64,000 bases of DNA from Spongilla lacustris (lineage: Eukaryota; Porifera; Demospongiae; Spongillida; Spongillidae), in contig OX442416.1 of NCBI GenBank assembly GCA_949361645.1, positions 16,072,674 to 16,136,673 on the forward strand. The letters run 5' to 3'. Each line of letters begins with the position of its first letter. Positions within the stretch are counted from its first letter, which is position 1. This document shows positions 47,776-58,945 of this stretch, piece after piece. Below the pieces are notes generated by a model. The model saw only the letters and a program-made list of their open reading frames with translations. It made no database searches and was not told the DNA's origin. Made by a program: the position numbers and the translations under genes.

Positions 47776-48557
47776 CAAGGGCGGATCCAGCGAGGGGGTC
47801 ATGGGGGTCCGGACCCCCCCCCCCCCCCTCAGGACCCATGATGAATATAATTACTATTAATACCCCAGTCACGTGCGCATAAAGGTGCTCGGTGTATTGT
47901 TCCTTGACAATCGTCGCTTTGCATTCTTCGTATATCATATAGGCGTCGGAAGGTAAATTACGAAATTTAGGGGGATGGGGGGGCGGCGGAGCCAGCTCAT
48001 TTAACTTCATACAATGACACCGTTCGTACACGCGACAGTGACATAGAGACGATATACTATCTCTGGTGACGCGTAAAATTGCATGCGTCGCCTATGTGAT
48101 TCCCGCGATTTTTTTCTATGACTCACTTGACCAGCATTTTAATATACGTGCCAAGAGCTAGGTGGTTTTCAAACTGCTGGGTATATAGGTCCGCTTAAGA
48201 TTTATGCAACTAATGTACAGGGGACGAAATAGAATACTGTTCATTGCTTTATGTAGGTTATCTGAGTATACGTATGATGCAAATTTTAAGTGGCTCAAGT
48301 ATCGAAGTAACTAAGCGCACGTACAAATCTGACGAAACTGACAGATTAAATACACCCATATAAAATCCACATAAGCCTGGGAAAAAGAACTTAAGTTCAA
48401 CTGAGTGCAAGTGATCCATGCAATCTCTCCATGGAATAACATGCACAAAAAAATTGCGCGCGCGAAGCGCGCGCCCCTCCCCTCCCTATTATTCATATCG
48501 GACCCCCCCCCCCCCCCCACCCCCTCCCCCCTCGCCGGATTCCTCGATCCGCCACTG
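47776..48557. mobile_element. 782-bp non-autonomous DNA element, 5-bp target-site duplication
   Basis: The ends are CAAGGGCGGATCCAGCGAGGG at the left and, on the other strand, CAGTGGCGGATCGAGGAATC at the right. GATAC stands on both sides (47771-47775 and 48558-48562). C-runs lie at 47814-47828 and 48504-48519, and a GCGCGCGCGAAGCGCGCGC hairpin at about 48458-48476. The right subterminal part resembles 19312-19400. Confidence 0.75.
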
Positions 48558-48598
48558 GATACCCCACCGGGTTCAAACCCAACGTAACTTTCTGCAGG

Positions 48599-48873
48599 AG
48601 TAATGAAATCACGGTTTGTGGTCCTATACCTATCGAGTTGTTCTGTTCGTTGATTTCTTTACAGAGATACAGTTGAAAAAACTATGTGCACATTTTCGTG
48701 CTCATTGATTTTGGCAACCGCTCAATGTATGGAGGGAGAAGATAACATTGGCGCGAATTAAGCGGGAAAACGTGCACGTAGTATCTCCATAACGGGTGGC
48801 ATAAAAATTAACGAACAGAACAAATCGATAGGTATAGGACCTCTCCACCTAAAAACCTAATTTCATTACTCAT
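48599..48873. mobile_element. Foldback MITE, about 275 bp
   Basis: The arm at 48620-48651 (GGTCCTATACCTATCG... to ...CTGTTCGTT) is inverted at 48810-48841 with few changes. The outer words AGTAATGAAAT also match in inverse orientation. No duplication was fixed. Confidence 0.65.
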
Positions 48874-49030
48874 CACTTCCAACAGCTGGTGCATTGTCAC
48901 CATCTTCCTCCCGTTCTTTGGGCGGCATACAACATCCTCTGCAGGTGGATCTATTTCTGTACCTGCAGAACAAGGCTTCAATCTGTCAAAACGCACAATT
49001 TGGTTTGTACCCACATTTCCCCATTTTGGC
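48874..49030 (-). pseudogene. Retroelement integrase C-terminal tail remnant
   Basis: The minus strand reads GTNQIVRFDRLKPCSAGTEI and then PPAEDVVCRPKNGRKM. The (V/I)xxDRLKPC motif is characteristic of the C-terminal end of Ty3/gypsy-like integrases. Nothing else of the element remains beside it. The coding direction agrees with the retroelement debris at 39640-40180. Confidence 0.45.
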
Positions 49031-49464
49031 TCTTAATATCTTTGTGAATTTGATTCATTTGAATTTATTTTCATGACTATTCATACGGACTGCATTGATG
49101 CAGCTCATCCAATGATATTTAAGAGGTTTCTTTAGTTTTTTTTTTTTTTAGCTATTCTTGGTAAGCTTGAGTGTTTTGGGTGTGATCTTTTCGTTCAAAC
49201 GTAATTTACATGAATGAATAACTAGCGAATGACTTCGATAACGTAACTATTTTAATGCAAGTGGCTTCATTGTCAAGCTGGATATTTTATACCATTTTTA
49301 GCGACCGATTGCATGCTATTTTATTATCCGAAACTTCTACAATTACACATTATGCTGTAATGCTTACATAAGCGAGTCTAGAAACCACACTACCACCTAT
49401 TCTGGTCCCTGCTGAGGACTAACACCTTTACCCCCTACATAATGAATTCATAATTACAATTTGC

Positions 49465-49960
49465 TTATGCACTATTTTTCTCCTTTACAGCTTCATCTAT
49501 TCAATACTTCCGTAAATGTAAGTTTTTAAATAATTGGGACAGTTTCTACGTGTTTGAATTACTTTAACTTGCGATTGGATTTTATTGTTTTAAAAATAAA
49601 CTTACATGTTCACACACAACCACACACAATACAAACAATTACACACAAAGTTCATCCACCTGCTGCACAAGGTGGGAGTAGGAATGACTCAAAATGGCAC
49701 GAGCATTAGCGCTGATTAATGACTGAGGCGAACAAATAGATCAGTCAATGCCATAGATTTAGAGGTATTCCCATGAATGGCTAAACGAGTGGCTACTTGT
49801 GAGAAAGCCTTATGCACTATTTTTCTACATGTATTCAATACTTCCGTAAACGTAAGTTTTTATATAACTGGGACAGTTTCCACGTGTTTGAATTACTTTA
49901 ACTTACGATTGGATTTATTATTAAATAAACTTACATGTTCACACACAACCAAACCTCTGG
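49465..49960. repeat. Pair of direct repeats, about 150 bp each, one inside a retrotransposon fragment
   Basis: 49465-49625 and 49808-49960 share TTATGCACTATTTTTCT, CAATACTTCCGTAAA, GTGTTTGAATTACTTTAACT and ATAAACTTACATGTTCACAC. The second copy interrupts the endonuclease reading frame of the fragment at 49645-50330, so it is a mobile or duplicated unit. Confidence 0.75.
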
Positions 49961-50330
49961 ACTCCATGCACCATAACTCTCTACGGCCAGTGGAATACAT
50001 TTCCAACTCAGTTCAGCACATTTTGTGTCATTTTGAGTGTGTTTTCTGAATTCAGCTGCTTTTGCTGCAACACCTGAGTACATACCCGCTTCCATAATAA
50101 AGCGGAGATGTAACAGTGACATAGAAAGCTGCTGAGATGCCATTGTCCCAATTGGTGACTAAGATGTCTGCTGGACGGGTCCTTGAATGGTTAAGGCTAT
50201 CAATTTCAACACTTTGTACTACACCATACACCATTTCTCTGTAGTAAGATACATTTTGGAGTCTTGCACCTTCTCCGTGCCAGTAGTGCAACATCCAATA
50301 ACCCTCAGGGTTCAAACCCACCACACCTTT
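49645..50330 (-). pseudogene. R2-like retrotransposon endonuclease fragment with internal insertion and lost catalytic Asp
   Basis: Minus-strand frames give RTRPADILVTNWDNGISAAF followed by YVTVTSP, where the related copies have DVTV, so the second catalytic aspartate is a tyrosine. TKCAELSWKCIPLAVESYGA follows in another frame. The reading is broken by a repeat at 49808-49960 and resumes with FSQVATRLAIHG and SANARAILSHS, the family's C-terminus. It is the most decayed of three related copies. Confidence 0.75.
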
Positions 50331-52750
50331 TGATAGGACTAATCAAATCGCTTCAAATCTGGTTTTTATTTTTATGTAGAGAGGTCCTATCGATTTGTAA
50401 TGTCATTCGTTATGGGGTTACAGTAGAACAAACTTCATGCACATTTTTGCACCAATGATTTGGGCAAATTGATGTATACACCAAAGTACCTTACAGCTTG
50501 CTTTGCAACCTTGCCAGCATCATAGTTGCTCAATATGATGCTGGCTTTCCTCTATCAAGTACATGTATGTTGCTTGTGCCAATGGTGCTTGGATTCTTCC
50601 AAGTTCATAAGATCAAAATCGTGGTATAACCAGTTCTTAACCAGGATTGGGATGAAGTATAAGAGGATCACAAAGGCAGCTCGTAGCCTGCCTGCCAATT
50701 TCACGATGAAAAGAATATGTTTTTTAGAAGGGTGGTATTTGTGGTATGCAGATGAAATTGGTGTATGCTTACTTCCATGCCAAAAAACAGACTTGGGGCC
50801 CATCAGGTGCAAAGCATCGGTTGGGGGGGGGGGGGGGGGGGGGGGGGGACATACTGTATACTACCTGCCATCTCTGCAGAAGGCAGATTAGTTGGAAAGG
50901 TACAGATCATTTGGGCAAGGAAAATGAGAGGTGCCAAACAAAAGGAGAAGAAATAGATAGAATGAGGGATCTGCTGTTGCACTCTCACAGTTCATCTCAT
51001 TGGACCACAGAAGAAACAATTTTGGAGTCCGTTATACTATCTATGTTGTACCAGAAATGATCAAGGCAGGTCTTAATGTGGAAACCCAGAAGTGGGTAGC
51101 GTTGTGGGAATGCTACTTTGTTCACCGCTCAGCTCCTGTCCTGCTGGAGGTAAAGGGATTTGTCATTTTATTCTGTATTAAAATATGGGGTAGCAACACT
51201 ATTTGCATCATGGTTATAAGCCCATGTGGTTCAGCAGCAGCTATTGAAAGGAGACAAACATGCTATTGACCTAATTAGTGCATGTTCCTTTGTAAAGTAG
51301 GGTTTACAAGACTCTAAAATAATATTATCTGAAAGGGATGGATGGGTTGTACGTAGCATTGCTGTTTCGTGGGCAATTGGAGGATGGATTGTTCAGTAGA
51401 CAGGGACACCCTGTATGATGAGGCAAGGGCTTTGTTGTCAAAGCCGGATGCTGCAAGGATGCTGCTGTTGCTGGTCTGTCTGAACAAATAGACGTATCCG
51501 ACTCAACACCCAGACAAGGAAAAGACAAGAGGAACTGAATGATACTGGAGTTGAAGTGAATGTCGATAACCCACAATGGGGTAATCGAGGAAAGGGATGC
51601 TGAAGAAGGGGGGTGATGGCTGTACTTTGGAGGAAGAACTCCAGTTTCATCCCTATTCGCACCACACGAGCAGGATGCACAACGACAGTACCAAATAACT
51701 GTGCTGATACATGCAAAAGTTAACTACAGTACCGTTATGCACCTGTATGCACTATTATACGTGGCGTAACACTTGCGTTAAAATTAAGTATTGATTACCC
51801 TGTGGGTATTATAAATTGAGGATAACATACTATTTTTTAAAATACGTATTCGTATTACGTATTAAATTTACAGTGACCTATATTATTTGCATTGGACTTA
51901 ATCTCTACAGTATGGTGTTGTCCCATTACTCAAAACGGATGTAGTATGAAGTGCTGCAAATAGGATGTCAATAGCCTTAACCGTTCGGAAGTTATAGTGA
52001 TTAAACCGCAAGACATATGTGAAGCATGGTAACTGTCCCAATAATTGTTCATAAACTCCATTACATCATCTAATTCTTCCATAGCCAGTTTTAAAATGTG
52101 CATGCATCTATTAGAAGCAGTGCCTGTTGACACACCATGCAGCCCTCCTAGGAACTCCTCCACGTGGCTCTGGTCTCCTTCCCACCCCCTCCTCTTTCAT
52201 GCTCCTCTCCTCCTTGTACGACTGCAAACCCCATGTATGATGGTAAGTTTAAATTTACAATGTGCATGCGACATGTGAATGTAAATTGATTGCATAATTA
52301 TTGCATATAGAATGAGTGTGGGAAATATTATGATCATAAGACTTGATTATATGTAATTTTAAGTTTGAGATATTCACAATACATGTAATATCATTAAAAT
52401 CATAACAACGACTTTATTGTTAGTAAATCTAGATCTATGGAGGTAGTATGTTTGAGATTTTATGTGAGCCACATTAAACAATAAGGGTTATTTCTAGTTC
52501 AATACATGTCATATCATAACAACGACCTAGATCTATGGAGATTATGTTTAATACATTTAGATTTAGTTTGAGATTTGCATGAAATCATAATAACGACTGT
52601 TAATAAATAAACCATTACTAGAACCATTACTAACAACTATGATATTTAAAAACATATTTCTAGTTTAAGATATTCACAATACATGTAATATCGTTAAAAT
52701 CATAATAACGACTTTACATGTCTCAGTTCAGTTTATGTTTAAACTTTATG
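50331..52750. other. 2.4 kb without a recognised gene
   Basis: Contains a 26-base G run (50823-50848) and scattered open frames at 50526-51269, 51325-51716 (minus) and 51930-52163 (minus). The last has a plausible composition (HILKLAMEELDDVMEFMNNY) but no recognisable domain. AATACATGTAATATC-type words recur at 52380-52700. Confidence 0.4.
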
Positions 52751-52754
52751 ACAA

Positions 52755-53270
52755 ATGCTCAAGGACTTCTCGATATATGGATCTGCTGTTCACAGCGTCA
52801 GGAAGTCTGTAAATGAGGATCCACTGCTGTTGCATACCAATACAAAAACAAAGGCCTCAACTGCTTTTGAAAACAGCTCTTTACCAGCAGTGAAAAAGGG
52901 AGGAGCTACCGAAAACAGTACTAAGGAGGCTAAATCTTTGATTTCTGGTACTGAAACTATATACATGGGGTACAAAGAGACCTTACCTAATGGTGGAACA
53001 ATAGAATGCAATACTACGATTAAGCTTCGTGGCAAAAAGCACAAATCAATGGACTCACAGCATACATGTAGAACATCCATAAGGGTGGGCTCCTAAAGAA
53101 GGTCAGGTGAGGAGGAAGAGGTGGAGGATATGATTATTGGGAAGATGGAGGAGGTGAGGCAGGCTGAAGAAGTTGGACAGGCTGGAGAGGGTGAAGCGAA
53201 CTCTGTGCAACCACAACTCAAAAGAAGCAGGAAGTTGAGCCCTGCAACCCACACACCAACCACTGAGTGA
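52755..53270 (+). pseudogene. Unrecognised lysine/acid-rich coding remnant with one in-frame stop
   Basis: From ATG 52755 the frame runs 113 codons to TAA at 53094, then continues in the same frame for 57 codons (RRSGEEEEVEDMIIGKMEEV... to THTPTTE) to TGA at about 53268. An ATGAATAAATT word follows at 53325 as a possible polyadenylation signal. The long continuous frame and charged composition suggest the 3' exon of a decayed or transposon-borne gene. No family is recognised. Confidence 0.35.
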
Positions 53271-54330
53271 TCCCCCTCCCCTCCATTTCTGTTCACAATA
53301 ATTCTGGCAATGTATTACACAATTGATGAATAAATTATGCACGGTAGAAATTTTGTCTTGATTTTATTTTTTAAAATAAACAACAAGTGTTGATGGAATA
53401 ATATTTAGAAGTACATCATAATCAGACTGGACCATAGCTACAGTTCAATAGCTAGAGTCACAGTAGATAGGAGCAGTGACGCCAACAGCAGCAGCTACAA
53501 GAGGCGGTATAACTTGTTCGACACAACACGAGTTCCCTTTTCAGCCTGATCCATTAAAAGAAAGAGGCTTTATTTAGTGATGATTATAGGGTGTGGGGGT
53601 GTTTGGGAGGGTGGAAGCTGGTTTCAGTTGTGGGTTGAGTAAATAAAATACATGGATCCATGTGAATATACACATGCACACAACAATACAAGTTGTGAAC
53701 AAGAGTATGTGAGTCGGTGGAAATCCATTAATTGGTGGAGCCAATTGACAGATTGGGACCTGTTCTGTGTGTGTGTGCATGTGTGTGTGTCTGTGTGTGT
53801 GTGTCTGTGTGTGTGTGTCTGTGTGTGTGTACATGAAGATGATTAATAATAATTCCTCTGTAGAACTATACCCCAGTTGTAACACATTAGCTGTTCTCAT
53901 TGCAATTGGATACTTCCACTCACTTAAAACACTTCAAAATTGAACCTGTGATAACTGGAGTTGCCTGCGTGATTAGAGGCAAGGACTTACAATGTGACCT
54001 GCAGGAAGAACAGGAGCAGAAAGATGATGATGATGGCTATATATGCTGGCCACCACACCAATGATCATAGCAACTGTATTTATGAGATTGCAGGGGTTCG
54101 AGCAGTGAGCCTTTGTCTTAGAGCAGTTAGAGGATCCCGCACCAAATGGAGAAGTGGGCTGGGGTTTGATGATGGTGCTTCATTCATGGAGTATTATTAT
54201 TTATTACTTATCATCTAATTGTATGTATTTCATGTTTTTAATTTTTAAATCATAATATTTATATAATAACAATAATTAATTAACGCAACTGACAGAGGAG
54301 AAAGGACAAAACGTTTCCGAACAACGCTTC
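53271..54330. other. No gene recognised; TG microsatellite
   Basis: (TG)n with CTG interruptions at 53768-53831. The remaining sequence shows no support for a gene. Confidence 0.35.
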
Positions 54331-54334
54331 GCTC

Positions 54335-55200
54335 GTTGTCCTGAAACGGCTTAACAAAGTGACTCCCATGCCAGTTCAGTTGCAAGACATACGAAGACAT
54401 CCCGATCCAGTAGTACGTTGGGAAGTGTTTGTCGTATGTGTAAAACAACCCTTACGTTCACCCGCTCACTTGATCGTTCGCCGTACATCCTCCAACACCA
54501 TCGCAATTACCAATAACTCCCAACAATAACTAAGGTATGCAATTACTCCATACCTGGTTCCCATTCTGGTGACCGTTCACCAGACCCTCTTTCCACGTAG
54601 CGGTGATGTAATCCATCCGCAGCTGTGGGAATTAGGGTCTGGGCACGAGACTATGCGTGGTATAGGCCTAGCCAACGCTCACCTGATGTAGTCTCGTACC
54701 CAGACCCGGATTACATCACCGCTACGTGGAAGGTCTGGTGAACTGCTGTACTCATTTCTGTCCACGGTCTCCAGAATGTCGGGGAACCAATCAGATTCGA
54801 GGTATGGAGTAATTGCATACCTTAGTTATTATTGGGAGTTATTGGTAATTGCATGTGATCAAGTGAGCGGGTGAACGTAACTAAGGGTTGTTTTACACAT
54901 ACGACAAACACTTCCCAATCATCGTAGACGTACTACTGGATTAGTTGGGCGTAGCCCGACCTTCGCGTATTTGGCGGAAGGTCGGGTATCAAGCCTATAC
55001 CTGGATTTGTACCCATCTGATAGCGTATGTGGGCTATTATCACATATATGTGCTATTATCACATATACTATCAGATGGGTACAAATCCAGGTATAGGCTT
55101 GATACCCGACCTTCCGCCAATACGCGAAGGTCGGGCTACGCCCAACTACTACTGGATCGGGATGGGCATGGGAGTACTAGTCACTGTGTTAAGTTAAGAC
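54335..55200. repeat. Large foldback element, arms about 325 bp
   Basis: Left arm 54335-54660 and right arm 54690-55200 are inverse copies (CACGTAGCGGTGATGTAATCC, TATGGAGTAATTGCATACCTTAG-type words and others). The loop near 54660-54690 contains TATAGGCCTAG. The right arm is longer because the MITE 54942-55148 sits in it. Confidence 0.85.
54942..55148. mobile_element. 207-bp foldback MITE with perfect 9-bp target-site duplication
   Basis: The arms are about 85 bp and nearly perfect, starting TAGTTGGGCGTAGCCCGACC. CTACTGGAT lies on both sides (54933-54941 and 55149-55157). The inverse arm of the surrounding foldback keeps the empty site as GATCCAGTAGTACG at about 54404-54417. A 9-bp duplication suggests Mutator-type mobilisation. 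Confidence 0.92.
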
Positions 55201-55446
55201 GGTTCTGTTTTTCTGGTCACTGCACATGCATGGCTGGGTAAGTGTTTCAATCTTTCTTGCTTCCTAAATGAGAACACTGTCGGGACGAAGTCTACACCAT
55301 TGCTGGGTCTGGGGAGCCGTACTAGTAGAGACTAACAGGTTTTCCTGACCATAGCTAACTGAAGCGCTCCATCCCACATGGTAATGACACATACATGGTC
55401 ACCAGTGGGCATCCAGTAGTTGGACATAGCCCGACCATCGCGATGA

Positions 55447-55491
55447 TTAGTCTGGGGACCAGACTGATGGCTGTACTGATAGTACAGCCAT
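55447..55491. repeat. Two adjacent perfect hairpins
   Basis: AGTCTGGGGACCAGACT and GATGGCTGTACTGATAGTACAGCCATC lie nearly back to back. The first shares its arm with the hairpin at 31221-31259. A TAGTTGGACATAGCCCGACC word at 55420-55440 resembles the terminus of the MITE at 54942. Confidence 0.75.
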
Positions 55492-55589
55492 CACTTTTTC
55501 TTCCCTTGATCCCCATAATCCAATTATTAAAAACATTGGAATTAATATCCCTTCAAACAATATATAAAACCCTACTAAATCTAATACAG

Positions 55590-56033
55590 CCTTGCATACA
55601 CCATGTGCAGCCTTGCATACACCATGTGCAGCCTTGCATACACCATGTACAGCCTTGCATACACCATGTACAGCCTTGCATACACCATGTACAGCCTTGC
55701 ATACACCATGTACAGCCTTGCATACACCATGTACAGCCTTGCATACACCATGTGCAGCCTTGCATACACCATGTGCAGCCTTGCATACACCATGCATGTA
55801 CAGCCTTGCATACACCATGCATGTACAGCCTTGCATACACCATGTACAGCCTTGCATACACCATGCATGTACAGCCTTGCATACACCATGTGCAGCCTTG
55901 CATACACCATGCATGTACAGCCTTGCATACACCATGCATGTGCAGCCTTGCATATACCATGTACAGCCTTGCATACACCATTTGCAGCCTTGCATACACC
56001 ATGTACAGCCTTGCATACACCATCATACACCTG
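55590..56033. repeat. Minisatellite, 21-bp unit, 20 copies
   Basis: The unit is CCTTGCATACACCATGTACAG. About five units carry a 4-base CATG expansion (25 bp). As 21 is divisible by three, open frames of 150-210 codons arise in several frames of both strands; they are not considered genes. A C run at about 56049-56079 follows. Confidence 0.97.
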
Positions 56034-56045
56034 TAGCCAGGGGGA

Positions 56046-56079
<34 letters not shown>

Positions 56080-56099
56080 ACCCAGTTTAATGTTTGAGT

Positions 56100-56750
56100 T
56101 CCGCCCGCTTACCTGGGGCAGCTTCATTCTAAGACTGGGATCACATCTGTTTGGACATGGGTGGACATATTCCACACAGACACTTGTGATATGGGCCTGG
56201 AGGAACGGGAAAATGTGAAGATGGTATGTGAAGACTGGTTAGAATTTACTCAAGTGTATGAATCAAAAGTGTCCTTGAAATCCATTATGAATGCTCTTAA
56301 AACTGCTGTTAGTATTGTTGTGGGCTTTTAGATGGATGTGTCTATTGCTGTGGGCTTTTGAGTTGCAAAGAGCAGGGCTTGTTGTTGTCTTGACTTGTGT
56401 GAATTAACATGTACCTGCAGGCATTGCTGCTGGACTTCTGTTTCCTGAACCTTTTGATACATGCACATGGCTAAGGTGATGCTTATAGATCAGTATATAG
56501 AGAATTTGTTCACAGATCACACCAATTGTGATCAGGAGCCTCAGTAACAACTTATTCCATCTTCAACCATCCATTCCATCTTCATCCACCCAAACATTAA
56601 TGTGATATATACATGTTCATGTACATTGCTCAAGGGGCTCCCACAATTTACAGAAATGTTCTAGCAGCCGAAACAGTAAACATATGCTGTTGTATAAACA
56701 TTACATCAAATTGTATCATTTAGCATCCTTCACTGCTAGCAACTATTTCT
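56100..56750. other. No gene recognised
   Basis: No coding or repeat signal beyond the neighbouring C-runs. Confidence 0.3.
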
Positions 56751-56832
56751 AACCTTGCCCCCCCCCCCCACACATACACACGTACACAATGATATTATCC
56801 CTCTCCCCTTTCGCCCCCGGATTTTCACCTCT

Positions 56833-57000
56833 CTAGTGTGCACCCACCTCGATCTGCTCCACAGGTACATCCCTCCCACAGTACTGGCATGCAGCGGTCC
56901 TCATGGGGCACTCCTCTTGGGGGACTGGAGGGCAACATCTACACCACACTGCCTGCACTTGGTCACCTGGTGCTCACAGCCACGGCAATGTGCCTGTTGG
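56833..57000 (-). pseudogene. Possible TRAF-type zinc-finger remnant
   Basis: Minus-strand frames give HCRGCEHQVTKCRQCGVDVA and, after a shift, EECPMRTAACQYCGRDV with PVEQIEVGAH. Paired C..CG...H units of this spacing occur in TRAF-type zinc fingers. The frame breaks at least once and the fragment is short, so the identification is tentative. Confidence 0.35.
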
Positions 57001-57154
57001 TACATCGGTAACTTTATTCATCACTAGTACTAGTGTATGATACTCCGGTTCCCCCCCCCCCCCCCCCAGGACACTAAGCCACTCCCCCTGGGCACCAAGC
57101 CACTCTCCACTCACCAACCCTAATATCCACTTCAATGCACATGTACTATGACAA

Positions 57155-57265
57155 CACAATGGTAGAGTAACATTAATATTGCTAGAGTAACTTTAATATT
57201 GTTAGGGTAACATTAATAATTTTATTGCTAGAGTAACATTAATATTGCTAGTGTAATGTTAATAA
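57155..57265. repeat. Short tandem repeat (GCTAGAGTAACATTAATATT)
   Basis: About five imperfect copies of a 20-28-bp unit. Confidence 0.8.
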
Positions 57266-57777
57266 ACAAGAAGTAGTATCAGTCTAAGTACATGTACACA
57301 ATTGAAACACCCCCAAATTAAATTTAGGTTTGTCCCCTTGCACACTGTCAACTTCAATAAGAATGTAAGCACATTTGTCACATCGACCAACATAGATTGC
57401 CAGGCTTGATACATGTATAACAACCTTAGATTCACAAATGGCCACCACATATTAAAATGCATTTCAGCGTGCACTCAATTACGATTTGTAATTTAGGAAA
57501 CAGGCCCTACATGAATGAAGGTACTCATATGTTCTTCAAAGCCAGTAGTGTAGGCATCAGGAATAATCGCCATATATGATCAGAGCAATTGGCCATTCCC
57601 ACAAAAGATGCTTACCAGATTGCCTGCCATTTATTTCGAATTCTGATCCTCTTCGTAAGCACGTGCTTTTGCTTTGCTAAAACTTGAAGTAGTTTGGCTG
57701 GCTCGACTAAACTTAAAGGTCGTTCTTTTAATAAGGCTACTAGCTCACACTTTCAGACGTGTTCCACTCGTCTTTTA
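57266..57777. other. No gene recognised
   Basis: No coding or repeat signal seen. Confidence 0.3.
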
Positions 57778-58275
57778 GAAGAGAATTGAGAAATGAGGGA
57801 AGGGGGAGGGGAAGAGAGAGGAGGGAAGGGGGTGAGGAGAGAGGAGGGAAGGGGGAGAGGAGAGAGGAGGGAAGGGGGAGGGGAAGAGAGGAGGGAAGGG
57901 GGAGGGGAAGAGAGGAGGGAAGGGGGAGGGGAAGAGAGAGGAGGGAAGGGGGAGGGGAAGAGAGGAGGGAAGGGGGTGAGGAGAGAGGGAAGGGGGAGAG
58001 GAGGGAAGGGGAGAGGAGAGAGGTGGGAAGGGGGAGAGGAGAGAGGAGGGAAGGGGAGAGGAGGGAAGGGGGAGAGGAGGGAAGGGGAGAGGAGAGAGGA
58101 GAGAGGTGGGAAGGGGGAGAGGAGAGAGGAGGGAAGGGGAGAGGAGGGAAGGGGGAGAGGAGAGAGGAGGGAAGGGGGAGATGAGGGGAAGGGAGAAGAG
58201 AGTGAAGAGAGAAGGAGAAGGGCGAAGAGGAAGGGTATAGGAGAGACGAGAAGATGAGACAGGAGGGAAGGAGAG
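57778..58275. repeat. Purine-only (G/A) tract of about 490 bases
   Basis: Almost every base on the plus strand is G or A, in repeating units such as GGGAAGGGGGAGAGGAGAGA; only isolated T or C bases interrupt it. Open frames over it encode only Gly/Arg/Glu or, on the other strand, Pro/Ser/Leu. Confidence 0.97.
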
Positions 58276-58364
58276 GGGGATAGCTAGCACAACACTACAC
58301 CACTTGGCAACATATCCATGAGACATGGCACACACATTTAAACACACACAGTCACATACACCCA

Positions 58365-58420
58365 CCTTTTCAGAGTGGTTCACCCCCATCCTGGTGGGAT
58401 GGTGTTCCACTCTGAAAAGG
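58365..58420. repeat. Hairpin with 14-bp perfect arms
   Basis: CCTTTTCAGAGTGG (58365-58378) and its complement (58407-58420), with a 28-base loop that is itself partly self-complementary. Confidence 0.8.
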
Positions 58421-58638
58421 CTATTATATATATTATTATTAGCTGTCATAGAAGAGAGACATTCATCAGTGATACTGTATTTAAACAACTCTCCATTCTC
58501 CACAGAAAAGAGAAATATGGAAGTGCCTTGAGGATCAAAGCAAAGCAATATAAAAAGCGCAGACGCACTAGTAAAGCAACAATAAGTCAAAGCACAGAGT
58601 GTACTGGATTAAGCGCAGAAATAACCATTATATAACCC

Positions 58639-58945
58639 CTAATGTGACTCTTGATCCATGGTGGCTCCAATGAATAAAAGTGCATTTGGAAGACGTACCA
58701 GTGCAGATATGTTCATTTCTCTCTTGAACAGCTGCTGATTGTAGGGAGATAGGATTGTACCATGAAGAAGTTTAGCAGCCACTTCAAGTCCACAGAACCT
58801 TGCAGCCTTCACCACTCCCCACCCACCTCTGCCCAACTCCTTGTCACTAATGATTATATCCTCTTTCTTCACAACCCATGTAGGTATAATGGCTTTATCA
58901 AGCTGCTCTTTGTAATAGTTTTTCGACACATCAGATACAGGTACC
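58639..58945 (-). pseudogene. Protein kinase N-lobe fragment (TKL-like), truncated
   Basis: The minus-strand frame contains KKEDIIISDKELGRGGWGVV (beta 1 and the Gly-rich loop), then VAAKLLH with the ATP-binding lysine, FKREMNISALVRLPNALLF with the helix C glutamate, and IGATMDQ (strand beta 5 region). A TAG stop follows at once; no hinge, catalytic loop or DFG segment is found beside it. The frame begins within coding-like sequence without ATG, so it is an internal exon or a partial copy. The stop without a plausible splice donor favours a pseudogene. The subfamily call is from overall resemblance to invertebrate TKL/tyrosine-kinase-like N-lobes. Confidence 0.6.

Noticed and set aside
47599..48031. 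Gly- and Pro-rich frames
   Set aside because: They cross the 34-base G run and the terminus of a DNA element.
55590..56033. CRISPR-like regular array
   Set aside because: Units are contiguous without spacers, and the context is eukaryotic.
55395..56218. Frames of 150-213 codons on both strands
   Set aside because: The 21-bp minisatellite keeps all of them open; no independent coding support.
57759..58590. Arg/Gly/Glu frames and a 271-codon Pro/Ser/Leu frame
   Set aside because: Products of the purine-only tract.
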